From assembly GCF_003326675.1 (NCBI RefSeq), contig NZ_JPWF01000002.1, forward strand, positions 372,001 through 436,000: a stretch of 64,000 nt of DNA, read 5' to 3'. The notes under the pieces are model-generated. The model was not told the DNA's origin. It searched no databases and saw only the letters and a program-made list of their open reading frames with translations. Below, piece after piece: positions 16,501 through 23,641 of this stretch (its first letter is position 1; the number at the start of each line of letters is the position of its first letter). A program made the translations under genes and the position numbers. This DNA is from Thalassospira profundimaris (GTDB taxonomy: Bacteria > Pseudomonadota > Alphaproteobacteria > Rhodospirillales > Thalassospiraceae).

Positions 16501-18156
16501 ATCGATCGGCGGGTTGGTCACCTGCGAGAAGTTCTGGCGGAAGAAGTGATGCAGACCGCGGTAACGATCAGAAAGGATCGCAAGCGGGGTATCATCCCCC
16601 ATCGAACCGATGGCTTCCTTGCCGTCTTCACCCATCGGATGAAGGATCAGCTCAAGGTCTTCATGGGTCAGGCCCATTGCCTTTTGCAAACGCAGAAGAC
16701 GTTCTTTTTCGATATGGGACGGTTCGGTATGTTCCGGCGAAATCAGGTCATCAAGCACCTTGGTGCGACCAACCCATTTCGACCAGTCACGACGATTGGC
16801 AAGCTTGTCCTTAAGCTCGGCATCGTGGAACAGTTTGCCTTCGGCAAGGTTCACCGCAATCATCTGGCCCGGGCCGAGGCGGCCTTTTTCGATGCAGGTT
16901 TCTTCATCGATATGAACCATACCGGCTTCGGAACCGGCGATCAGAAGACCGTTACCGGTTACCGCATAACGCAGCGGACGCAGACCGTTACGGTCCGTAC
17001 CACCCATAAGCCATTCACCACCATAGGCAGCAAGTGCAGCCGGGCCGTCCCACGGCTCCATCACGGCGTTGCAATAGGCATAAAGGTTTTTATAGCTGTC
17101 AGGCGTCGATGCCTTTTTCGACCATGCTTCCGGAACCATCATGGTTTTCACCATCGGAAGGTCACGGCCCGCACGGATCATCAGCTCGAACACGGCATCA
17201 AGGGCTGCCGAGTCAGACGAGCCCGGCTGAATAACCGGCTTCAAATCATCAATGCTGTCGGCGAACACTTCGTGCGCCATACGTGCTTCGTGGCTTTTCA
17301 TCCAGTTGACGTTGCCGCGCAGCGTGTTGATCTCGCCGTTATGGGCAAGAACACGGAACGGCTGAGCCAGCGGCCAGCTCGGGAAGGTGTTGGTCGAATA
17401 ACGCTGGTGATAGACGCAGAAGCTCGAAACAAAGCGCTCGTCACGAAGATCCGGATAGAAGGTATCAACGTCTTCTGCAAGGAACATGCCCTTGTAGATG
17501 ATCGAACGCGACGACATCGAACAGATATAGAAGTCCTTGATCGTCTCGGACAGGACTGCCTTTTCGATACGACGACGGATCGCATAAAGGTCAATCTCGA
17601 ACTTTTCTTCGTCAACGTCGCTGCGGACGCCAATCAGAACCTGTTCGATTTCCGGGCGGGTCTGGTTTGCTTTTTCACCGATGACCGAAACATCAACCGG
17701 GACCTGGCGCCAACCAAGAATGCCGTAACCCTGCTTCAGGATTTCGGTTTCAACGATCGCACGGCAACGTTCCTGTGCGGACATGTCGATACGCGGCAAG
17801 AAGACCTGACCAACCGCGATCAGGCTTTCCGGGGCTTCCTGGTTGATAACCTTAAGGTAAGCCTTGAAGAAATCCTGCGGGACCTGAAGGTGAATACCAG
17901 CGCCATCACCGGTCTTGCCATCGGCATCAACCGCACCACGGTGCCAGATTGCTTTCAGTGCTTCGATCCCGGCTTCAACCACTTCACGACGCGGCTTGCC
18001 GTCAATCGCACCGACAAGACCCACACCACAGTTGGCATGTTCTTCGGCCGGGTCATACATGCCGCTGGCTTCGAGATGCGCTGCGTTTTTCTCAAAACGG
18101 GCGATATCGGCTGCACCGCGGCTCTGATCCATTTTGTCCTGAACGATCTTGTTCAT
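13591..18156 (-). CDS. gltB: Glutamate synthase (NADPH), large subunit
   Basis: Converts 2-oxoglutarate and glutamine to two glutamates together with GltD; cytosolic. The protein is 1,521 residues, the normal length for alpha-subunits. An N-terminal leader precedes the glutaminase Cys43 ('[10 protein letters not shown]', class II glutamine amidotransferase), then the central linker and FMN-binding barrel ('[20 protein letters not shown]', '[11 protein letters not shown]'), the 3Fe-4S cysteines in '[17 protein letters not shown]', and the C-terminal GXGXG beta-helix ('[10 protein letters not shown]', '[13 protein letters not shown]', '[17 protein letters not shown]'). It lies 30 bases downstream of gltD in the same operon. 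Long plus-strand open frames over this gene are antisense shadows. Confidence 0.98.
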   Translation of the reverse strand: [1521 protein letters not shown]

Positions 18157-18185
18157 AACTTCTCTCTCCTAATGCGGCAGCGGGC

Positions 18186-19616
18186 TTAAGCAGCAGCTTC
18201 TTTGCGCGCCAGCAAATACTCATCCATCCGGTCTGCCGCATCGCGGCCATCGCGGATCGCCCAAACCACAAGCGATGCACCACGGGCGATATCGCCAGCA
18301 GCAAACACGCCATCAAGATTGGTCATCATGGTGCGGAAGTCGATTTTGACCGTACCCCAACGCGACACACCAAGTTCCGGTGCCCCAAACAGGGTTGGAA
18401 GATCTTCGGGTTCGAAGCCAAGTGCCAGAATGACCATATCGGCATCCATGGTGTAGCTTGAACCTTCGATGATTTCCGGGCTCTGACGGCCACCGGCATC
18501 GGGGGCACCAAGGCGCATTTTTACGGCACGAACACCGGTAACCTTGTCATCACCAACAAAGGCTTCCGGGTTGGTCAGCCAGACAAACTCGACACCTTCT
18601 TCCTCGGCATTCGCGACTTCACGCTGGGAACCGGGCATGTTGGCACGGTCACGGCGATACAGACATTTGACCGATTTCGCACCCTGACGGATCGCGGTAC
18701 GAACACAGTCCATGGCGGTATCACCACCACCGATCACGACAACATTCTTGTCCTTGGCATTCAGCGTTCCGTCTTCATATGCCGGAACCTGATCACCCAG
18801 ACCCTGACGGTTGGACGTGGTCAGATATTCAAGTGCGGGATAAACATTGCCAAGACCGGCACCCGGCAGTTTCAGTTCGCGGGCTTTGTAAACACCGGTC
18901 GCGATCAGAATGCTGTCATGCTTCTTGCGCAGATCATCAAGGGTCGCATCGCGGCCAACCTCGAATTCGGTGTGCATAACAACGCCACCTTCTTCAAGAA
19001 GTTTGACACGGCGTTCAACCACATCTTTTTCAAGCTTGAAGCCAGGAATACCATAAACCAGCAGACCACCAATGCGGTCATAACGGTCATAGATATGGAC
19101 TTCATATCCTTTAAGGCGCAGCTGCTCTGCTGCGGCCATGCCACCCGGACCACCGCCGATGATGCCGACCGACATACCATTTTCCTTTGCCGGCGTCGGG
19201 GCTTTGACCCAACCGTTCGCAAAGGCAGTATCGGTGATGTATTTCTCGACAGAGCCGATCGTGACCGCACCGTGGGTTGACTGTTCGATAACGCAATTGC
19301 CTTCGCACAGACGATCCTGCGGACAAATGCGACCGGTAACTTCGGGCATGTTATTGGTTGCAGCCGAGATAGCATAAGCTTCCTCAAGACGACCTTCAGT
19401 GGTCAGGCGCAGCCAGTCCGGGATGTTGTTATAAAGCGGGCAATGGGCCTGGCAGAACGGCACACCACACTGGGAACAACGCGACGCCTGATCGGCAGCC
19501 TTGTCGTCCTCGAATGCTTCATAAATTTCGTTGAAGTCAGTCCGACGTTCGGACGCCTCTCTTTTGTGCGGATATTTTTGTTCGAGATGAACAAACTTCA
19601 GCATCTTTTCTGTCAT
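18186..19616 (-). CDS. gltD: Glutamate synthase (NADPH), small subunit
   Basis: Beta subunit of GOGAT; passes electrons from NADPH through FAD and 4Fe-4S clusters to GltB. It has 476 residues from the ATG at 19616, chosen because GAGGG lies 6 bases upstream; an in-frame start 54 bases earlier lacks one. N-terminal cysteine clusters 'CSQCGVPFCQAHC' and 'CPQDRLCEGNC' bind 4Fe-4S; 'GIIGGGPGGMAAAEQL' is the FAD dinucleotide fold; 'VVVIGGGDTAMDC' is the NADPH fold; 'GVFAAGDIARGASLVVWAI' is the C-terminal FAD motif. First gene of the gltD-gltB operon (the reverse of the E. coli gltBD order). Three palindromes lie in the upstream region shared with uppP. Confidence 0.97.
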   Translation of the reverse strand: MTEKMLKFVHLEQKYPHKREASERRTDFNEIYEAFEDDKAADQASRCSQCGVPFCQAHCPLYNNIPDWLRLTTEGRLEEAYAISAATNNMPEVTGRICPQDRLCEGNCVIEQSTHGAVTIGSVEKYITDTAFANGWVKAPTPAKENGMSVGIIGGGPGGMAAAEQLRLKGYEVHIYDRYDRIGGLLVYGIPGFKLEKDVVERRVKLLEEGGVVMHTEFEVGRDATLDDLRKKHDSILIATGVYKARELKLPGAGLGNVYPALEYLTTSNRQGLGDQVPAYEDGTLNAKDKNVVVIGGGDTAMDCVRTAIRQGAKSVKCLYRRDRANMPGSQREVANAEEEGVEFVWLTNPEAFVGDDKVTGVRAVKMRLGAPDAGGRQSPEIIEGSSYTMDADMVILALGFEPEDLPTLFGAPELGVSRWGTVKIDFRTMMTNLDGVFAAGDIARGASLVVWAIRDGRDAADRMDEYLLARKEAAA

Positions 19617-19703
19617 GATCGCCCTCTGGAAGGGTTTTATGTTGCGGGTTTCGGCTTGTATACGTGTCAAACACGCAAGAATCTAGCACAAAATGCACTA
19701 TAG

Positions 19704-19804
19704 GTCAGTTTTACTGACATAAATATCCGCACTTTTTTTCCGGTTTTCCAGATTTTCAACCGGAAGCCTGCTGTAATAATGTTTCATTGGTACCATTATG
19801 GTAC
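19704..19804. promoter_or_regulatory. Control region between gltD and uppP with three palindromes
   Basis: Within the 265-base divergent gap are GTCAGT-TTT-ACTGAC (19704-19718), TTCCGGTT with an exact reverse copy AACCGGAA 12 bases later (19738-19765), and GTACCAT-T-ATGGTAC (19790-19804). A TATAGT hexamer on the minus strand (19694-19699) could be a gltD -10 box. The repeats look like operators, but their regulators are unknown. Confidence 0.45.
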
Positions 19805-19881
19805 TATTTATACATTTCGCCGAATCACGCTAAACTGCTATAAGCGATCAGTTTTTAAAGAGAACAGGCACCGAGGCCGGC

Positions 19882-20715
19882 GTGACCCTACAGCACATTA
19901 TCCTTCTGGCAGTCGTTCAGGGGATCACCGAATTCCTTCCCATCAGCTCATCAGGCCATCTCATTCTGGCACCTGCCCTGACCGGCAGTCCGGATCAGGG
20001 TTTGTTGGTAGATGTGGCCGTCCATGTCGGCACTTTGGCAGCTGTTTTGATCTATTTCTGGCGTGATGTATTCGCGATGATCGGCGGATTCGTTCGGCTG
20101 TTTACCGGGCGAATCAACGCCGGTGCCCGCCTTGCACTCCATATTATCCTTGCGACCATCCCGGTTATTGGCGTCGGCTTTTATCTTAAAGTCTCGGGGA
20201 TCGAGGAACAGCTGCGCTCGGTCGAGATCATCGCATGGGCGACCATCGGGTTTGGCATTGTCCTGTGGATCGCTGACAAGATCGGCATGACAATCAACCG
20301 TCTTGAACATATGCGCTGGGGCGGTGCACTGTTTATCGGCTTGGCACAGGTTCTGGCCCTGATTCCCGGCACCAGCCGTTCGGGCATCACGATGACTGCT
20401 GCCCGCTTCATGGGGTATGAGCGTTCCGACGCAGCACAGTTTTCCATGCTGATGTCGATTCCGGTGATTTTGGGCGCAGGCCTCCTGGCCGGGATCGATC
20501 TTCATCAGGCAGGCAATATTGCCCTTAATGAAGATATTCTTCTGGCAGCCGGGCTTTCCTTCCTGACCGCTCTGATCGCAATTGCCGTTTTGATGAACTG
20601 GCTGAAACGATCCAGCTTCACCCCGTTTGCCATCTATCGCATCTTGCTGGGTGGTGGCCTTCTGGTCTGGCTGTATTTCTATAACGGTGTACCGCTGCCC
20701 TTTATCGGCGGCTAA
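19882..20715 (+). CDS. uppP: Undecaprenyl-diphosphate phosphatase
   Basis: Integral inner-membrane enzyme that dephosphorylates undecaprenyl pyrophosphate to recycle the lipid carrier of peptidoglycan and other polymers; bacitracin resistance factor (BacA family). It has 277 residues, the usual length, with about seven or eight membrane segments. Signature motifs are present: 'QGITEFLPISSSGHLIL' near the N-terminus (catalytic Glu and SSSGH) and 'IPGTSRSGITM' in the middle. GTG start at 19882. Diverges from gltD; the GNAT gene follows by 30 bases. Confidence 0.97.
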   Translation: MTLQHIILLAVVQGITEFLPISSSGHLILAPALTGSPDQGLLVDVAVHVGTLAAVLIYFWRDVFAMIGGFVRLFTGRINAGARLALHIILATIPVIGVGFYLKVSGIEEQLRSVEIIAWATIGFGIVLWIADKIGMTINRLEHMRWGGALFIGLAQVLALIPGTSRSGITMTAARFMGYERSDAAQFSMLMSIPVILGAGLLAGIDLHQAGNIALNEDILLAAGLSFLTALIAIAVLMNWLKRSSFTPFAIYRILLGGGLLVWLYFYNGVPLPFIGG

Positions 20716-20745
20716 GCAACCTCCGATCTGAACCAAGAGCCCCAC

Positions 20746-21285
20746 ATGTTTATCCGTCCCCTTGATCCGGTGGCCGACGGCCCCGCATTGCACGTTATTT
20801 TTGGCGATCCGGAATGCTGCACATGGCTTCCGGAACCGGCCTTTGCCGATCTGGATGCCACGATTGCCAAACTGCGTGACTGGACAACCGGATTTGAAGC
20901 CACATCATGGGCGATCTGCGAAACGCCTGATGGCCCGGCTCTTGGCCGGATTGCGCTTTATAATGTCGGGCGCGACAAGGATGTGTGGGAAGCAGCCTGC
21001 ATGGTAAACCCACAAGCACGCGGACAGAACTATGCGGCACGCGGGCTGCATTTCTCAGTTCAATATCTGTTTGAAAACACCACTGCGCGCCGGGTCTTTG
21101 CCGATATCGACCCGGACAATCACGCATCCATCAGAACATTCGAAAAGCTCGGCTTCACCCGCGAAGGTGTTTTGCGCGGGGAATGGGAAACCCATATTGG
21201 TATTCGCGATTCGGTGATTTTCGGATTGCTGCGCAGTGATCCGCGGCCCGACATCCCGAACCCGCCCCAATTCATCGCGGGCTAG
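20746..21285 (+). CDS. GNAT acetyltransferase, RimJ/RimL-like
   Basis: Cytosolic acetyl-CoA-dependent acetyltransferase of 179 residues. The fold is that of the RimJ/RimL/YdaF group: 'ARGQNYAARGLHFSVQYLFE' matches the acetyl-CoA-binding 'G-x-x-A' helix, followed by 'RRVFADIDPDNHASIRTFEKLGFTREG', the conserved asparagine helix. Substrate not predictable: ribosomal protein N-termini and small amines are both known for this group. It starts 30 bases after uppP on the same strand and may be co-transcribed. Confidence 0.85.
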   Translation: MFIRPLDPVADGPALHVIFGDPECCTWLPEPAFADLDATIAKLRDWTTGFEATSWAICETPDGPALGRIALYNVGRDKDVWEAACMVNPQARGQNYAARGLHFSVQYLFENTTARRVFADIDPDNHASIRTFEKLGFTREGVLRGEWETHIGIRDSVIFGLLRSDPRPDIPNPPQFIAG

Positions 21286-21306
21286 TCCGCCCGAATATCG
21301 ACGGCA

Positions 21307-21582
21307 TCAGTCCTGCCAGATCGGTCCACCCGACAGAATGATATGGGCACGTGCCGGATCTTCGGGGGCATAGTCGGAATCGTCAACAAAGCGCATCAGG
21401 AACGGCTCGTGCGACAGCAGGAATTCCAGTGCACCGGCCTGCACTTCGTTGGAACCGATACCTGCTCGCAGGTCATCAAGCCCCATGCCGGTTTGGGCCA
21501 CAAGGCCCTGAAGCAATTCGTCATCCCCGACAATATGGGCGATGGCGCGAATGGCCAGCGTTTCCGCAGCTTCCTTGTTCAT
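21307..21582 (-). CDS. DUF3572 family protein
   Basis: Short helical protein of 91 residues with the DUF3572 pattern: 'AIAHIVGDDELLQGLVAQTG', 'GLDDLRAGI', then a run ending 'ALEFLLSHEPFLMRFVDDSDY'. The family is widespread in Alphaproteobacteria and has no assigned function. It lies 19 bases downstream of the next small membrane protein gene on the minus strand and may be translated from the same mRNA. Confidence 0.8.
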   Translation of the reverse strand: MNKEAAETLAIRAIAHIVGDDELLQGLVAQTGMGLDDLRAGIGSNEVQAGALEFLLSHEPFLMRFVDDSDYAPEDPARAHIILSGGPIWQD

Positions 21583-21601
21583 ATGACATCACGTCCGAGA
21601 A

Positions 21602-21994
21602 TTATTTGAACCACTTGGCCTTTGCCATTGCCCGCCAGATAACAAGTCCGGCAACAACAATCAATGCCGCAGCAATCCCGCCAAGGCCATTGCCCGCCAT
21701 CAACACCAGCCCCCAGAACCCGACGGTTCCAAATCCCACCGCAAGGCTTAGAAAGGCCGATTTGGTCAGAGTATCCTGATTTTTCTGGGCGGTCTCGGCG
21801 CGTTTGATTTCATCGACGATTTCATACCAGGCAAGCTGCTGCCAACGGGAATATTTCAATCCCTTGCGCGGACCTTTGCGCAGGAACTCGTCGAGTTGCT
21901 TGACGATATTGGCCGCACGTTCTTCCGGGGCGACATATTTGCCGATCCGTTCCTTCTTGCGCGGAGCATCGTCTTCTTTCTCGATCATATTCAC
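21602..21994 (-). CDS. Small membrane protein, unknown
   Basis: A 130-residue protein. A charged N-terminal half ('KKERIGKYVAPEERAANIVKQ') precedes two predicted membrane helices at about 85-102 ('FLSLAVGFGTVGFWGLVLMA') and 105-121 ('IAAALIVVAGLVIW'), with a short basic tail. A GTG at 21994 with GGAAGAG upstream is used; the ATG at codon 3 is an alternative. Co-directional with the DUF3572 gene. No family recognised. Confidence 0.65.
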   Translation of the reverse strand: MNMIEKEDDAPRKKERIGKYVAPEERAANIVKQLDEFLRKGPRKGLKYSRWQQLAWYEIVDEIKRAETAQKNQDTLTKSAFLSLAVGFGTVGFWGLVLMAGNGLGGIAAALIVVAGLVIWRAMAKAKWFK

Positions 21995-22328
21995 CGGTTC
22001 TCTTCCGTCCTGCCTTGCACAAGCGTGCCTTGCCCAAATGCCGACCCTAGTCCCAACCGATTTAAATCAAGTAAACCGCAAACCAATGTGCATTTCGTCA
22101 CAGGAAGGACGACTTTTGCCCCGCAACAGCGTCCTCGGACACCCTGCGCATCGTGATATTCATGAAAAAAGCATTTTGTCGGCCGAAAAAATCGACCCTG
22201 TTTTTCATTAAAACAAAGACTTGTCGAACGGGCGCTACGCAAAGCCTACACTTTCGAACAGTTCCACTCTGTAAACCGTGAAGTGCCGCTCACACATATG
22301 TATTATCTCATATTCATTGGACCCGCTG

Positions 22329-23066
22329 ATGCAGCCTATAATCAAGACCTTCGGACGCCTGCTTGCTTGCAGCGTTTTTTTACCCTCTGTCGGATTGGCG
22401 TCCGGTGATAGCGGAACAAAAATCGTCGCATCCTGCAGTCCTTGGCCCCCTTATGTTGTCGAAGGTGAACGGCCGGGCGGAATACTGGTCGACTATGTAG
22501 AAGAATTGCTGAACTCGTTTGGCTATAAGGCACAAATCGAAATCTACCCATGGAAACGGGCAATTGATTCGGCACAGGACGGCACAGTTGATGTGATTTT
22601 CTGCGCCGAAGCAGGGCAAGCCAAGACCTATGGGCTGGAATATGAGTTTCCGATTTTGATCAGCGACACGATCTTGCTATCACATCGGGACTACCCGCTT
22701 GATTCTGCACAACTTTGGCATCATCGCATCGCGGTTGGCGCCGGGTACTGGTATGGCGATGTTTTCGAAAGCCGTCGCGACGATGTTGATATAATTGAAG
22801 TGGTCGATGACCTGTCAATCATGCGCATGATCGCAAGCAAAAGAGCCGATGGCGGCCTTATGGAAAAGGCCGTGGCCGACACCCTGATTCACACCTATCC
22901 CGAATTGGGGGAAATGCTTCACATAAGTTCGCAACCCGTCGCGACCCAGACATTCTACTTTGCGACATCGCCTGCCTCGGATCTAGACATGCGGCACCTG
23001 CGCCGTCATCTGGCCATCGCCAAACCACGACCGATCATCCAGCAGGTAACAAACGACACGAACTAG
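22329..23066 (+). CDS. Periplasmic solute-binding-like protein, family 3
   Basis: Protein of 245 residues with a signal peptide (about 1-22, 'LLACSVFLPSVGLAS') and the bacterial extracellular solute-binding family 3 pattern: 'WPPYVVEGERPGGILVDYVEELLNSFGY', 'WKRAIDSAQDGTVDVIFCA', and 'RADGGLMEKAVADTLI'. This variant, common in Proteobacteria outside ABC operons, is usually called a transporter substrate-binding domain protein; its ligand is unknown and no permease is nearby. The start is placed at the ATG at 22329 because it gives a standard signal peptide; an in-frame GTG 51 bases upstream is possible. The 330 bases before it hold no supported gene. Confidence 0.8.
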   Translation: MQPIIKTFGRLLACSVFLPSVGLASGDSGTKIVASCSPWPPYVVEGERPGGILVDYVEELLNSFGYKAQIEIYPWKRAIDSAQDGTVDVIFCAEAGQAKTYGLEYEFPILISDTILLSHRDYPLDSAQLWHHRIAVGAGYWYGDVFESRRDDVDIIEVVDDLSIMRMIASKRADGGLMEKAVADTLIHTYPELGEMLHISSQPVATQTFYFATSPASDLDMRHLRRHLAIAKPRPIIQQVTNDTN

Positions 23067-23109
23067 AACCGGCCAATCCCGATCAACACGGGATGGCCCA
23101 TCGCATTGC

Positions 23110-23166
23110 CTAGGCAACAACAAGTGCGGTAACGGCGATAACGCCAAATGCGATCAAATGGATCAT
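23110..23166 (-). CDS. 18-residue hydrophobic peptide
   Basis: A very short ORF, MIHLIAFGVIAVTALVVA, stopped by TAG. The ATG is preceded by AGGAGAGTGAG, a strong ribosome site at good spacing. Nearly all residues after the first three are hydrophobic, enough for one membrane helix. It lies between the family-3 binding protein and tRNA-Leu. The strong start context supports translation, but there is no family match; chance cannot be excluded for an ORF this short. Confidence 0.45.
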   Translation of the reverse strand: MIHLIAFGVIAVTALVVA

Positions 23167-23332
23167 CTCACTCTCCTGAGTTCACAGAGAACACTTCACG
23201 CCCCATACAGGACGCAATCCCGCCAATAGATGACGAAAGCATCTTCTAATCTGCAAAACAGGTAATTTAATGGCGCAATCAAGCTCTTTTGGTGCTCGAC
23301 CTGCTGCGTGGAATGTATCTGACTTTGGGGAA

Positions 23333-23420
23333 TGGTGCGGGCGGCCGGACTTGAACCGGCAAAGCCTTTAGGGCCGGCGGATTTTAAGTCCGCTGCGTTT
23401 ACCAATTTCGCCACGCCCGC
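23333..23420 (-). tRNA. tRNA-Leu (UAA)
   Basis: Class II tRNA read on the minus strand from 23420. The acceptor stem GCGGGCG pairs with CGCCCGC, followed by A and an encoded CCA (23333-23335). The anticodon stem-loop GCGGA-CTTAAAA-TCCGC gives UAA. The long variable arm CCGGCCC..., characteristic of leucine tRNAs, and the T arm with GGTTCAAGTCC are present. Coordinates include the CCA. Confidence 0.96.
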
Positions 23421-23433
23421 AATGCGTGTCGCA

Positions 23434-23450
23434 ACCGGTTTAAAACCGGT
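23434..23450. promoter_or_regulatory. 17-base palindrome just upstream of tRNA-Leu
   Basis: ACCGGTTTAAAACCGGT is an 8-base perfect inverted repeat with a one-base centre. It begins 14 bases upstream of the tRNA 5' end. It could be part of the tRNA promoter region or an operator; which is not decidable by eye. Confidence 0.35.
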
Positions 23451-23641
23451 GAAACAGGGTTCTAGCGCGGCTTTGAAGTTGGCGCAACACCCTATTGTCC
23501 TATTCACCGATCCCCGTTGATTTGGCTCTGTTTTGCCCGTCCCGGATCAAGAATGCGGCAGAATTGCCCGCCTTGTTCCATATTCCCTGCACTTTTGGCC
23601 TGCACCATTCCCGCTGTTCACCAAACAACGCGCTGCGTCTT

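Noticed and set aside
15118-18189. Long plus-strand open frame of 1,023 codons
   Set aside because: It lies antisense to gltB, which has all family motifs on the minus strand; the product is rich in Arg/His/Thr/Asp with no recognisable fold. Shadow ORF of a high-GC-third-position gene.
22158-22278. Plus-strand ORF of 39 codons starting 'MKKAFCRPKK'
   Set aside because: No ribosome site and no helical or conserved pattern; it runs into the start region of the family-3 binding protein gene.
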